This document shows positions 49,870-61,993 of a DNA stretch of 64,000 nucleotides, piece by piece (position 1 is the stretch's first letter; every line of letters starts with the position of its first letter). The stretch covers positions 4,278,001 through 4,342,000 of the forward strand of contig NZ_CP012640.2 of NCBI RefSeq assembly GCF_001412595.2, written 5' to 3'. The notes below the pieces were generated by a model. That model was not told the origin of the DNA, ran no database searches, and worked only from the letters and a program-made list of their open reading frames with translations. The DNA is from Massilia sp. WG5 (GTDB lineage: Bacteria > Pseudomonadota > Gammaproteobacteria > Burkholderiales > Burkholderiaceae_D). The position numbers and the translations under genes are program-made.

Positions 49870-52683
49870 TCAGGCGGCCGGCAGCTTAGCCAGTTGCTCC
49901 TGCATCTTGGCCAGCGTGGCGCTGAAGTTCTCCACGCGCTCGCGTTCCTGGGCCACCACGGCGGCCGGGGCGCGGGCGACGAAGCTCTCGCTGGACAGCT
50001 TGCCGTTGGCCTTGGCGATCTCGCCCTGGACGCGCGCGATCTCCTTCGACAGGCGTTCGCGCTCGGCGGCGACGTCGATCTCGACCTTCAGCATCAGCTT
50101 GGTGGTGCCGACGATAGCCACCGCCGCCGGCGAATCCGGCAGGGTGTCGGCGATCTGCACTTCCGACAGCTTGCCCAGCAGCGCCAGATAGGGCGCGAAG
50201 CCCTGCGCGGCGGCGCGGTCGGCCTCGTTCCCCGGCTCGACGATCAGCGGCACGCGCACCGACGGCGACAGCTTCATCTCGCCGCGCAGGTTGCGGGTGG
50301 CGTCGGTCAGCTTCTTGAACTGCTCCATCCAGGCTTCGGCGCCTTCGTCGATCAGCGACTCGTCGGCGATCGGGTAGGGCTGCAGCATGATGGTGTCGCC
50401 CGTCTTGCCGGCCAGCGGCGCGACCGCGTGCCACAGCTGCTCGGTCACGAAGGGAATGATCGGATGCGCCAGGCGCAGGATCACTTCCAGCACGCGCAGC
50501 AGGGTGTGGCGGGTGGCGCGCTGCTGCGCTTCGGTGCCCTGCTGGACCTGGACCTTGGCCAGTTCCAGGTACCAGTCGCAGTACTCGTCCCACACGAACT
50601 TGTAGATGCTCGACGCGATGTTGTCGAAGCGGTAGTCGGCGAAGCCCTTGGCCACGTCCAGCTCGACGCGGTTCATCAGCGAGATGATCCAGCGGTCGGC
50701 CTGCGACAGGTCTTCGGCGTTCGGCTTGTCGGATGGCCGCACCCCGCAGTCCTTGCCCTCGGTGTTCATCAGCACGAAGCGGGTCGCGTTCCACAGCTTG
50801 TTGCAGAAGTTGCGGTAGCCTTCGCAGCGGCCGAGGTCGAAGTTGATGTTGCGGCCCAGCGAGGCGTAGCTGGCCATGGTGAAGCGCACGGCGTCGGTGC
50901 CGAAGGCCGGGATCCCTTCCGGGAATTCCTTGCGCGTGGCTTTCGCGATCTTCTCGGCGGCCTTCGGGTTCATCAGGCCGGTGGTGCGCTTGGCCACCAG
51001 CGACTCGACGTCGATGCCGTCGATCAGGTCGATCGGGTCCAGGGTATTGCCCTTCGACTTCGACATCTTCTGGCCGGAGGAATCGCGCACCAGGCCGTGC
51101 ACGTAGACGGTCTTGAACGGCACCTTGCCGGTGAAGTGCGCGGTCATCATGACCATGCGCGCGACCCAGAAGAAGATGATGTCGAAGCCGGTCACCAGCA
51201 CCGACGAGGGCAGGAACAGTTCCATCTCCCTGGTCTGTTCCGGCCAGCCCATGGTGGAGAAGGGCACCAGGGCCGAGGAGAACCAGGTGTCGAGCACGTC
51301 CTCGTCGCGCCGGAGTTCACCGGTGATGCCGGCGGCCGCGGCCTTTTCGCGCGCTTCCTCGTCGCTGCGGGCGACGACGATCTCGCCGTTCGGACCGTAC
51401 CAGGCCGGGATGCGGTGGCCCCACCACAGCTGGCGCGAGATGCACCAGTCCTGGATGTTGTTCAGCCACTGGTTGTAGGTGGTGGTCCAGTTCTCGGGCA
51501 CGAACCGGATCTCGCCGCTGGCGACTTTTTCCAGCGCCACTTCGGTGATCGATTTGCCCGGGTTGAAGCTGCCTTCCGGCGCCGGCTTGCTCATCGCGAC
51601 GAACCACTGGTCGGTCAGCATCGGTTCGATGATGACGCCGGTACGGTCGCCGCGCGGCACCATCAGCTTGTGCGGCTTGACCTGTTCCAGCAGGCCCTGC
51701 GCTTCGAGGTCGGCGACGATCTTCTTGCGCGCTTCGAAGCGGTCCAGGCCGCGGTAGGCTTCCGGGGCATCGTCGACGATCTTCGCGTCGAGCGTCATGA
51801 TGCTCGGCATTGCCAGGTTGTGGCGCTGGCCGACGGCATAGTCGTTGAAGTCGTGCGCCGGGGTGATCTTCACGCAGCCGGTGCCGAAGGCCTTGTCGAC
51901 GTAGCTGTCGGCGATGACCGGGATCTCGCGGCCGGTCAGCGGCAGCTTCAGCATTTTGCCGTGCAGGTGGGTGTAGCGCTCGTCGGTCGGGTCGACCGCG
52001 ACGGCGACGTCGCCCAGCATGGTTTCAGGACGGGTGGTGGCGACCGTCAGGTGGCCGCTGCCGTCCGCCAGCGGATACTGGATGTACCACATCGAACCGT
52101 CTTCTTCTTCCGACACCACTTCGAGGTCGGAGACGGCGGTGCCCAGCACCGGGTCCCAGTTGACCAGGCGCTTGCCGCGGTAGATCAGGCCCTGTTCGTA
52201 CAGGCGCACGAAGACTTCGGCCACGGTCTGCGAACGCGGCTCGTCCATCGTGAAGTATTCGCGGGTCCAATCGGCCGACGCGCCCAGGCGGCGCATCTGG
52301 CCGGTGATGGTGCTGCCCGACTTTTCCTTCCACTCCCAGACCTTCTCGACGAAGGCTTCGCGGCCGAGGTCGTGGCGCGAGATCTTCTGCGCGTCGAGCT
52401 GGCGCTCGACCACGATCTGGGTGGCGATGCCGGCGTGGTCGGTGCCCGGGATCCAGGCGGTGTTAAAGCCACGCATGCGGTAGTAGCGGGTCAGGCCATC
52501 CATGACGGTCTGGTTGAAGGCGTGCCCCATGTGCAGGGTGCCCGTCACGTTCGGCGGCGGCAGCTGGATGCTGAACGAAGGCTTGTCGGCGTCCATGGTG
52601 GCGGTGAAGTAACCGCGCTGTTCCCATTCGGTACGCCAGAATTGTTCGATGTCGGCTGGCTCGAAAGACTTGGCTAATTCCAT
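49870..52683 (-). CDS. valS: Valyl-tRNA synthetase
   Basis: Charges tRNA(Val) and edits threonine. The 937-aa product has the HIGH motif as HMGH (in [16 protein letters not shown], ~46), the editing domain (~200-340), KMSKS in [10 protein letters not shown] (~540) and the C-terminal coiled-coil arm (~865-937) typical of ValRS. The start is ATG 52683 ([16 protein letters not shown]); the open frame continues upstream to 53946 through the intergenic repeats into the S8 gene, but that part is not ValRS-like. Confidence 0.96.
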   Translation of the reverse strand: MELAKSFEPADIEQFWRTEWEQRGYFTATMDADKPSFSIQLPPPNVTGTLHMGHAFNQTVMDGLTRYYRMRGFNTAWIPGTDHAGIATQIVVERQLDAQKISRHDLGREAFVEKVWEWKEKSGSTITGQMRRLGASADWTREYFTMDEPRSQTVAEVFVRLYEQGLIYRGKRLVNWDPVLGTAVSDLEVVSEEEDGSMWYIQYPLADGSGHLTVATTRPETMLGDVAVAVDPTDERYTHLHGKMLKLPLTGREIPVIADSYVDKAFGTGCVKITPAHDFNDYAVGQRHNLAMPSIMTLDAKIVDDAPEAYRGLDRFEARKKIVADLEAQGLLEQVKPHKLMVPRGDRTGVIIEPMLTDQWFVAMSKPAPEGSFNPGKSITEVALEKVASGEIRFVPENWTTTYNQWLNNIQDWCISRQLWWGHRIPAWYGPNGEIVVARSDEEAREKAAAAGITGELRRDEDVLDTWFSSALVPFSTMGWPEQTREMELFLPSSVLVTGFDIIFFWVARMVMMTAHFTGKVPFKTVYVHGLVRDSSGQKMSKSKGNTLDPIDLIDGIDVESLVAKRTTGLMNPKAAEKIAKATRKEFPEGIPAFGTDAVRFTMASYASLGRNINFDLGRCEGYRNFCNKLWNATRFVLMNTEGKDCGVRPSDKPNAEDLSQADRWIISLMNRVELDVAKGFADYRFDNIASSIYKFVWDEYCDWYLELAKVQVQQGTEAQQRATRHTLLRVLEVILRLAHPIIPFVTEQLWHAVAPLAGKTGDTIMLQPYPIADESLIDEGAEAWMEQFKKLTDATRNLRGEMKLSPSVRVPLIVEPGNEADRAAAQGFAPYLALLGKLSEVQIADTLPDSPAAVAIVGTTKLMLKVEIDVAAERERLSKEIARVQGEIAKANGKLSSESFVARAPAAVVAQERERVENFSATLAKMQEQLAKLPAA

Positions 52684-52749
52684 GATATGGCTTTGGTATC
52701 GGGGATGTTGTATGCGAAAACGATCATTATAGATTAGATGACGGCGGAG

Positions 52750-52777
52750 AAAAAAAAGGACGCCGGAGCGTCCTTTT
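52750..52777 (-). terminator. Terminator between valS and the intergenic repeats
   Basis: AAAAGGACGC (52754-52763), loop CGGA, GCGTCCTTTT (52768-52777); the minus strand continues into a run of Ts. Probably ends S8 protease transcription before valS. Confidence 0.8.
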
Positions 52778-52784
52778 GCCATAC

Positions 52785-52865
52785 CGTAGGGTGGGCGGCC
52801 TCCGCCCCCGCGTGACGCCGGCATGATGCGAACCTCACGCATGGGCACGGCGTGCCCACCCTGCG
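52785..52865. repeat. Two inverted copies of the 34-nt repeat unit
   Basis: Copy 2 (52785-52818, inverted) and copy 3 (52832-52865, direct) face each other with a 13-nt gap. Both share the conserved ends of the unit at 39191-39224: (G/C)xTCACGC at one side and GCCCACCCT(A/G)CG at the other. They sit between two terminators, behind the S8 protease gene. Confidence 0.8.
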
Positions 52866-52866
52866 T

Positions 52867-52886
52867 AAAAAGGCGCCCGCGCCTTT

Positions 52887-52888
<2 letters not shown>
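52867..52888 (-). terminator. Terminator at the end of the S8 protease gene
   Basis: A-rich arm plus AGGCG (52871-52875) with CGCCT (52880-52884), loop CCCG, followed on the minus strand by Ts. It overlaps the stop codon by two bases. Confidence 0.6.
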
Positions 52889-54464
<1,576 letters not shown>

Positions 54465-54826
54465 CGGTGTTTCTCCGTTAAGTTTCTCGTTATTCGCCGC
54501 AGACTCGTGATCCGCGTGCTTTTTGATGTCACTGCTTTTAACAACAGATACAAGCACAACCGATACATCGCTGCCTTCCAGGGGCCGGGCCCAGCCGTCT
54601 GTAACAACAGCGGATTAAGTGTATTGAGGGAACTTATACAGATGCAATGGATTTTCAATCGTGCACAGGAAGTGTTGCGTGATTGTTTGTGCACATGTTT
54701 CAATTGATAAAAATCTAGATTTGTTACAAATCTACGTGCTATATTTTTGGCCGCCGGGACCCGGAATTGTGAAGACTTCGTGAAGTTCGGTGCTCCACTC
54801 CCTTCCGCTGCGAGAAAGTATCCAGA
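54465..54826. other. Regulatory intergenic region between the S8 protease and ANTAR regulator genes
   Basis: An AT-rich 362-bp stretch, unusual for this GC-rich window, with no convincing ORF. It holds two inverted repeats: GTGCACA (54661-54667) with TGTGCAC (54688-54694), and TAGATTTG (54716-54723) with CAAATCTA (54727-54734) around TTA. These suit operator or leader-RNA structures for one or both divergent genes. Confidence 0.5.
54716..54734. promoter_or_regulatory. Palindromic candidate operator upstream of the ANTAR regulator
   Basis: Perfect 8-bp arms TAGATTTG and CAAATCTA with a TTA centre, about 93 bp before the ATG at 54827. Dyad size suits a dimeric regulator. Confidence 0.35.
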
Positions 54827-55462
54827 ATGAGCGCGCCTGCTTCTTCCCGCCGACCGATCCTGCTGGTCGACGACGACCCCCTCCTGCTCGACTACATCAC
54901 CACCGTGCTGCAGCATGCGGGCTACGACACCGTCGCCGCCGCTTCCGCGCCGGAGGCGCTGCAGCGCATCGCCGAGCGTCCCGATTTCGCGCTGGCCCTG
55001 CTCGACATCACCATGCCCGGCATGTCCGGCCTGGACCTGGCGCGGCGCCTGAAGGAGCACACCGAGGTGCCCTTCATGTTCATCTCGTCGGTGGAAGATG
55101 CCGAAACCGCGCGCCAGGCCGCCAGCCATGGCGCGGTCGGCTTCGTGGTCAAGCCCGTCGATGCGGCCCGGCTGCTGCCGGCCTTCGAGTCCGGACTGGC
55201 GCGCGCCGACGAGATCCGCCAACTGCGCCGCACCGAGGCCAACCTGAACGCGGCCCTGGCCGCCGGCCGCGAGACCAGCCTGGCGGTGGGCCTGCTGATG
55301 GCGCGCTACCAGACCGATCGCAACACCGCCTTCGAGGTGCTGCGCGACCATGCGCGCGCGAGCCGCCGCAAGGTCAACGAGGTGGCCGAGCAGATCGTGG
55401 CGGCCGAGGAGCTGCTGAACAGCCTGCACGGCGCATTTGCGGGCAGGCTGCGCGGCAAATGA
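54827..55462 (+). CDS. Response regulator with ANTAR RNA-binding domain
   Basis: A 211-aa protein: receiver domain (~8-125, phospho-acceptor Asp in LALLDITMPG, ~59) and a C-terminal ANTAR domain (~145-200; GLLMARYQTDRNTAFEVLR followed by ARASRRKVNEVAEQIV). ANTAR regulators act by binding twin-hairpin sites in nascent RNA to block termination. No cognate kinase lies nearby. It is divergent from the S8 protease and convergent with the GlxA-type regulator (4 bp apart). Its target RNA is unknown. Confidence 0.92.
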   Translation: MSAPASSRRPILLVDDDPLLLDYITTVLQHAGYDTVAAASAPEALQRIAERPDFALALLDITMPGMSGLDLARRLKEHTEVPFMFISSVEDAETARQAASHGAVGFVVKPVDAARLLPAFESGLARADEIRQLRRTEANLNAALAAGRETSLAVGLLMARYQTDRNTAFEVLRDHARASRRKVNEVAEQIVAAEELLNSLHGAFAGRLRGK

Positions 55463-55465
55463 GCG

Positions 55466-56512
55466 CTAGTCGTGCCTGGCGGCGGCCACACCGGTCGTGG
55501 CAAAGCGCTCGCGGTACAGCATGGGTGCGATGCCCATCCGCTTTTGAAAGGCGCGCCGCATTTGCGCCTCGCTGTTGAAGCCGGCGCGCGCCGCCACGGT
55601 CTTGAGCGGCAGCGCGACGTCCGCCAGCAGCTGCCTGGCGCGTTCGAAGCGGCAGGCGGCAATGAATTCCTGGGTGCTGAGGCCGACTTCCTGCAGGAAT
55701 ACACGGGCGAAGTGGCGCTCGCTCATCATGGCCTTTTGCGCCAGCTGGGTAACGCTCAGGCGCTCGTGCAGGTTTTCCAGGATCCATTTCTGGATCTCGC
55801 GGATGCCGGGCCGCGCCGTGCGTTCGCTCAGCAGGTGCGAACTGAATTGCGACTGCCCGCCCGGCCGTTTCAGGTACACCACCATGTCGGTCGCGACCTG
55901 GAGCGCGAGTTCCTTGCCGAAATCCTCTTCGACGAGGGCCAGCGCCAGGTCGATCCCGGCGGTGACCCCGGCCGAGGTCCACAAGTGCCCGGCGCGGACG
56001 AAGATGGCATCCGCATCGACCGCGATGTCCGGGTGGCGGGCTTGCAGGCGTTCGGCCACGCTCCAGTGCGTGGTCGCTGCCTTGCCGTCCAGGACCCCGG
56101 CCGCGCCGAGAAAAAATGCGCCTGAGCACAGGGCGGCCAGCCGCTGCAGGCGCGGGCTGGCGGCGGCGACCCAGTCGACGATGGCGCCGCCTTCGGCCAG
56201 CGCGCGATGGATGTCGCGCGCGCCGACGACGATCGCCGTATGCGGCAATGCCAGCAGGTCCAGGGCCTTGGTGGCCTGCAAGGACATCAGGGTATCCGAG
56301 GGTACATGGCCTTCGCGTATGGAGGCGATGCGGACATCGTAGCCGTCCGGCTTGCCGCTGTGCCGCAGGTGCACGTTGGCATACTCGAAGACGGACATCG
56401 GACCGATGGCTTCCATGGCCTTGAAGCCGGGATAAACAACGATGTCGACGGACAATGCCGGTGGCGCGGGCCTGTTCTGCATGGGGCTGGAGCGGTTCTT
56501 GACGGCTGACAA
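55466..56512 (-). CDS. GlxA-family transcriptional regulator (DJ-1/PfpI plus AraC domain)
   Basis: A 348-aa regulator: an N-terminal DJ-1/PfpI-like domain (~20-185; its nucleophile position is the Cys in ALCSGAFFLGAAG) and a C-terminal AraC double helix-turn-helix (~235-335). Such proteins sense small metabolites such as amines. An in-frame ATG at 56482 (MQNRPAPP) is an alternative start. It is divergent from frmA, separated by 111 bp, so it is a plausible regulator of formaldehyde detoxification. Convergent with the ANTAR gene. Confidence 0.92.
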   Translation of the reverse strand: MSAVKNRSSPMQNRPAPPALSVDIVVYPGFKAMEAIGPMSVFEYANVHLRHSGKPDGYDVRIASIREGHVPSDTLMSLQATKALDLLALPHTAIVVGARDIHRALAEGGAIVDWVAAASPRLQRLAALCSGAFFLGAAGVLDGKAATTHWSVAERLQARHPDIAVDADAIFVRAGHLWTSAGVTAGIDLALALVEEDFGKELALQVATDMVVYLKRPGGQSQFSSHLLSERTARPGIREIQKWILENLHERLSVTQLAQKAMMSERHFARVFLQEVGLSTQEFIAACRFERARQLLADVALPLKTVAARAGFNSEAQMRRAFQKRMGIAPMLYRERFATTGVAAARHD

Positions 56513-56558
56513 ATCCGGTCATTATTGCACCAATTCCGGCCATCCAAGGGAACGCCTA

Positions 56559-56587
56559 TTGGTCGCGGCGCAGCTTGTGGGGATAAT
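56559..56587 (+). promoter_or_regulatory. Probable frmA promoter
   Basis: TTGGTC (56559-56564), 17-bp spacer, GATAAT (56582-56587), 36 bp before the frmA ATG. It lies within the region shared with the divergent regulator. Confidence 0.5.
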
Positions 56588-56623
56588 GGCGGGATTGCAC
56601 AACCACGTCAGGAAAGATTCCAT

Positions 56624-57730
<1,107 letters not shown>

Positions 57731-57782
57731 GCTCTGCACGTCGCCCCCGACCTCGCCGGCCGCCTTGGCCGGGGGCCAATTT

Positions 57783-57806
57783 AGCCGGCACCATGCCGGC
57801 TTTTTT
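57783..57806 (+). terminator. Terminator after frmA
   Basis: AGCCGGCA, loop CCA, TGCCGGCT, then TTTTT. Lies about 52 bp past the frmA stop. Confidence 0.8.
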
Positions 57807-57901
57807 CCATCCACTCCCGCAATTGTGCAGCCTGTCGCATCAGGCTGTCACCCATCCTCGTCTCTACCTATCCTGCCTTCATCGCTTCTTCATCCGAATA
57901 T

Positions 57902-57929
57902 AGAAAAAAAGTTCTAGACAAATTTTTCT
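57902..57929. promoter_or_regulatory. Candidate operator upstream of the M56 gene
   Basis: Interrupted dyad: AGAAAAA and TTTTTCT arms around a central TCTAGA (10 of 14 pairs match), 78 bp before the M56 ATG. AT-rich in a GC-rich setting. Confidence 0.35.
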
Positions 57930-58006
57930 AGCTAACCTATTCTGGCCCCGTCGAAAGGAATCCGCATGCATCCTGCCCACCATCCTTCACGCGAAAGACA
58001 GGCGCC

Positions 58007-59803
58007 ATGAGCGCCGCAAGCTGGATCGCCGGCCTGGCCTGGGCGCTGCTGGACTTCGTCTGGCAGGGCGCGCTGGTCGGCTGCGCCGCCGCCGTGCTGC
58101 TGGGCCTGATGGGCAGGGCGCGTCCGCAGTGGCGCTACCTGGTCGCCTGCGCCGCGCTGCTGCTGTGCGCGGCGTTGCCGCTGGCCGGCATGCTGGCGCG
58201 GGTGGCGGGGCAGGGGGCGGATGGCGCCGCCATGATGCTGCCGTTCACGCTGCCGTCCGGCGCTGCGCATGATGCCGCCTCGTCGCTGGCCGACAGCGCC
58301 GCGCTGCCGGCCGCCTGGAACGTGGCCGGCTGGCGCGAGGCATTGCAGCCGCGCCTGCCGCTGGTGATCCTGTGCTGGTCTGGCGGGGCCGCCCTGATGG
58401 CGCTGCGCCTGCTGCTGGGCCTGGCCTGGGTGCGCCGCCGCAGCCGGCCCGGCGCCTACCGGGCGGATCCGGCCTGGCAGGCCGTGCTCGACCGCCTGGC
58501 GGTGCGCATGGGGCTGGGCCGCAAGGTCATCCTGGGGCTGGTGGACGACCTCGCCAGCCCCGTGACCGCCGGCTGCCTGCGTCCACTGGTGCTGGTGCCG
58601 GCCGCGCTGGCCACCGGCATGGCGCCGCCGCTGCTCGAGGCCCTGCTGGCGCACGAGCTGGCCCATGTGCGGCGCCACGACTACCTGCTCAACCTGCTGC
58701 AGAGCGCGATCGAGATCCTGCTGTTCTATCACCCGGCGGTGTGGTGGCTGTCGCACCGCATCCGGGTCGAGCGGGAACTGGTCGCCGACGATGTGGCGGC
58801 AAGCGCGCTGGGCGAACCGCGGCGTCTCGCGCTTGCATTATCCGAGCTGGACCTGCTCCAGCTCTCCACCCCGCAACCCGCCCCTGGGGCATCTGGAGTA
58901 GGAGGTAATCTCATGTCTCGCATCAAACGCCTGGTTCGCCCGCAAGCGGAACCGCTCAGCGCATCCTTCGGCTGGAAGCTGGCCCTGCCGGCGATCGGCC
59001 TGGCCCTGACGGCCGCCATCCACGCCCACGCCGGCACCGCGCCGGAGCCTTCGGCCCAGCCGAAGCCCGGCTTCCATCACATCACGCTGCGGCCTGGCCG
59101 CGAGGATGGCTATGCCCTGGTCGGCGACGGCGAAAAGGGCGCCGCCATGACCGGCAGCAGCGCCGACTGGGACGCCATCAAACAGCTCAGGCGCAGCGTC
59201 AAGGGCGAATTCCTGTGGTTCCGCGACGGCGGCAAGTCCTGGATCGTGCAGGACCCGGACACGCTGGCGAAGGCGCGCGCAGCCTGGGCGCCGGTCAACA
59301 GGCTGGGCGAACAGATGGATGTCTACGGCAAGGAGATGGACCGGCACGGCAAGGTCATGGAAGCGCTCGGCAAGGAAATGGAGCAGGCGGCCGCAGGCAT
59401 GCAGCCGGACCAGCGCCGCGTGCGCGAGGTGCAGCGCAAGATGGACGAGGTCGGCCGCAAGATGGGCCGCGTGGGCGAGCAGCTCGGCAGCGCCGGGGAC
59501 AGCGAGCGCCCCCGCCTCGAAGCCGAGATGGCGGGCCTGGAAAAACAGATGAACGCACTGGGCGAGCAGATCCGCGCCGCCACCGAAGACGACATGCAGC
59601 GCCGCGAAGCCCATGCCGGCATGCGGGACATCGGCCGGCGTATGAAGGAGGCCGGCAAGCCGATGGATGCGCTGGGCAAGAAGATGGACGTGCTCGGCAA
59701 GCAGATGGACCAGGAAAGCAGGGCCGCCGACCAGGCCATGCGCGGCCTGATCCGCGATGCGATGGCGCGGGGCCTGGCGCAGCCGGCGCCGACGCAGGGC
59801 TGA
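58007..59803 (+). CDS. BlaR1-like M56-family membrane metallopeptidase
   Basis: A 598-aa membrane protein. Transmembrane helices lie near 10-32, 42-66, 122-142 and 323-343. The zinc site is HELAH (~214-218) with a downstream ERELVADD Glu. In BlaR1/MecR1 systems this peptidase cleaves a BlaI-type repressor after sensing beta-lactam. Here there is no penicillin-binding sensor: the part after the last helix (~350-598) is a charged region of heptad-like repeats (MDALGKKMDVLGKQMDQ is one), probably a coiled coil, periplasmic by position. No BlaI gene is adjacent. Its signal and target are unknown. Confidence 0.88.
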   Translation: MSAASWIAGLAWALLDFVWQGALVGCAAAVLLGLMGRARPQWRYLVACAALLLCAALPLAGMLARVAGQGADGAAMMLPFTLPSGAAHDAASSLADSAALPAAWNVAGWREALQPRLPLVILCWSGGAALMALRLLLGLAWVRRRSRPGAYRADPAWQAVLDRLAVRMGLGRKVILGLVDDLASPVTAGCLRPLVLVPAALATGMAPPLLEALLAHELAHVRRHDYLLNLLQSAIEILLFYHPAVWWLSHRIRVERELVADDVAASALGEPRRLALALSELDLLQLSTPQPAPGASGVGGNLMSRIKRLVRPQAEPLSASFGWKLALPAIGLALTAAIHAHAGTAPEPSAQPKPGFHHITLRPGREDGYALVGDGEKGAAMTGSSADWDAIKQLRRSVKGEFLWFRDGGKSWIVQDPDTLAKARAAWAPVNRLGEQMDVYGKEMDRHGKVMEALGKEMEQAAAGMQPDQRRVREVQRKMDEVGRKMGRVGEQLGSAGDSERPRLEAEMAGLEKQMNALGEQIRAATEDDMQRREAHAGMRDIGRRMKEAGKPMDALGKKMDVLGKQMDQESRAADQAMRGLIRDAMARGLAQPAPTQG

Positions 59804-59893
59804 GCGGCGCCGGGCCGCGGCGGCAAGCTCGATATTGCCGTGCCGGGCGCACTATGGCAGCATACGTGCTTAATCTTTTATAAAGCCTCTGCC

Positions 59894-61990
59894 ATGCGCC
59901 CAGCCCGCTTCGCTGTCCTTGTTTCCCTCGCCGGCGCCGCTGCGCTGGCGACTGCCCAGAATGCACCCGCCGCCGCACCGGCGGCCGCGGCTGAACGTCC
60001 CGCCACCGAATTCCCTTACACGCCCGGCCTGAACCCGGCCTCGATGGACCGCAGTGCCGACCCCTGCGTCGACTTCTACCAGTACGCCTGCGGCGGCTGG
60101 ATGAAGAACAACCCGATCCCCGCCGACCAGGCCCGCTGGTCGGTCTACAGCAAGCTGGCGCAGGACAACCAGCGCTTCCTGTGGGGCATCCTCGAAGACC
60201 TGTCGAAGCGCCAGGACGGCCGCAACGCCAACCAGCAGAAGATCGGCGACTACTTCGGCGCCTGCATGGACGAGCGCGCCATCGAGGCGCGCGGCGCCGC
60301 GCCGCTCAAGCCTTACTTCGACCAGATCGCGACGCTCCGTTCCAGCAAGGACCTGCCGCGCGTGCTGGCGCGCCTGCACCTGGCGCTGGCCGACCAGGGC
60401 CTGTTCTTCGGCTTCGGCTCGAGCCAGGACTTCGGCGACTCGACGCGCGTGATCGCCTTCGCCAGCGCCGGCGGCCTGGGCCTGCCGGACCGCGATTCCT
60501 ACCTGAAGACCGACGCCAAGTCGAAGGAGATCCGCGCCAGGTACGTCGCCCACATCGCCAACACCTTCAAGCTGCTCGGCGACGCCCCGGACCAGGCCCG
60601 GCGCCAGGCCGATCGCGTGATGGCGATGGAAACCGAACTGGCCAAGGCCTCGCTGTCGCGCGTCGACAAGCGCGACCCCTACAAACTGTTCCACAAGGTC
60701 GATGCGAAAGGCCTGCAGGCGCTGACCCCGGGCTTCGACTGGCATGCCTACCTTGACGAGCTCGGACAGGGCAAGCAGACCGTCTTCAACGTCACCGAAC
60801 CGGCCTTCTTCAAGGCGCTGGCGAAGATGTGGAAGAGCACCGACATCGAGGCGACCCGCAGCTACCTGCGCTGGCAGGTGGCGCGCGACCTGTCGCCGGC
60901 GCTGGCCTCGAACTTCGACCAGGAACACTTCGACTTCTTCAGCAAGACCCTGCGCGGCATCCAGCAGCAGCCGCCGCGCTGGAAGCGTTGCGTGGCCCTG
61001 GTCGACCGCCAGCTGGGCGAAGCGCTGGGCCAGGAATTCGTCAGCCGCGCCTTCTCGCCGGAGCTGAAGGCCAAGTCGCTGCACATGACCCGCCAGGTCG
61101 AGGAAGCGATGAAGAAGGACATCGATTCGCTCGACTGGATGAGCCCCGCGACCAAGCAGCGCGCGCAGGAAAAGCTGGCCGCGATCGTCAACAAGATCGG
61201 CTATCCGGACAGGTGGCGCGACTACGGCGCCTACACAGTGAAGCCGGGTGACTTCGCCGGCAACGTCGAGCGCGGCAATGTGTTCGAGTCGCGCCGCCAG
61301 CTGGCCAAGATCGGCAAGCCGCTCGACCGCGGCGAATGGTCGATGACCCCGCCGACGGTGAACGCCTATTTCGATCCGCAGATGAACGACATCAACTTCC
61401 CGGCCGGCGTGCTGCAGCCGCCGCTGTTCGACCCGAAGATGGACGATGCGCCGAACTACGGCAACACCGGCGGCACCATCGGCCACGAGCTGACCCACGC
61501 CTTCGACGACGAAGGCCGCCAGTTCGACGCCAAGGGCAACCTGAAGGACTGGTGGACCAGGAAGGACGCCAAGGAATACGAAGAGCGCGCCGCCTGCATC
61601 GTCGACCAGTACGCGCAGTACACGGTGGTGGACGACGTCAAGATCAACAGCAAGCTGACCCTGGGCGAGGACATCGCCGACCTGGGCGGCCTGATCCTGG
61701 GCTGGATGGCGTGGAAGACCGAGATGGCCGGCATGCCCCAGAAGGCCCAGCCGCAGGGCGAGCTGCGCGACGGCCTGAGCCCGGAGCAGCGCTTCTTCGT
61801 CGGCTACGCCCAGTGGGCCTGCGAAAACGACCGCCCCGAGAACCTGCGCGTGAAGGCGATGACCGACCCGCACTCGCCGGGCCGCTACCGCGTGAATGGC
61901 CTGGTGGTGAACATGCCGCAGTTCCAGCAGGCCTTCCAGTGCAAACCGGGGCAGCCGATGGTGAAGGAGAAGCGCTGCCGCGTGTGGTAA
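59894..61990 (+). CDS. Exported M13-family metalloendopeptidase
   Basis: A 698-aa neprilysin-like zinc peptidase (PepO group), exported by a signal peptide (MRPARFAVLVSLAGAAALATA). The N-terminal M13 domain spans ~55-440 (DPCVDFYQYACGGWM), the catalytic domain ~490-698 with HELTH (His531, Glu532, His535) and the third ligand Glu592 in TLGEDIADLGG. The C-terminal CRVW resembles the conserved CxxW end of the family. ATG 59894 is chosen for the signal peptide. Convergent with the hemerythrin gene, 3 bp apart. Confidence 0.95.
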   Translation: MRPARFAVLVSLAGAAALATAQNAPAAAPAAAAERPATEFPYTPGLNPASMDRSADPCVDFYQYACGGWMKNNPIPADQARWSVYSKLAQDNQRFLWGILEDLSKRQDGRNANQQKIGDYFGACMDERAIEARGAAPLKPYFDQIATLRSSKDLPRVLARLHLALADQGLFFGFGSSQDFGDSTRVIAFASAGGLGLPDRDSYLKTDAKSKEIRARYVAHIANTFKLLGDAPDQARRQADRVMAMETELAKASLSRVDKRDPYKLFHKVDAKGLQALTPGFDWHAYLDELGQGKQTVFNVTEPAFFKALAKMWKSTDIEATRSYLRWQVARDLSPALASNFDQEHFDFFSKTLRGIQQQPPRWKRCVALVDRQLGEALGQEFVSRAFSPELKAKSLHMTRQVEEAMKKDIDSLDWMSPATKQRAQEKLAAIVNKIGYPDRWRDYGAYTVKPGDFAGNVERGNVFESRRQLAKIGKPLDRGEWSMTPPTVNAYFDPQMNDINFPAGVLQPPLFDPKMDDAPNYGNTGGTIGHELTHAFDDEGRQFDAKGNLKDWWTRKDAKEYEERAACIVDQYAQYTVVDDVKINSKLTLGEDIADLGGLILGWMAWKTEMAGMPQKAQPQGELRDGLSPEQRFFVGYAQWACENDRPENLRVKAMTDPHSPGRYRVNGLVVNMPQFQQAFQCKPGQPMVKEKRCRVW

Positions 61991-61993
61991 AGG

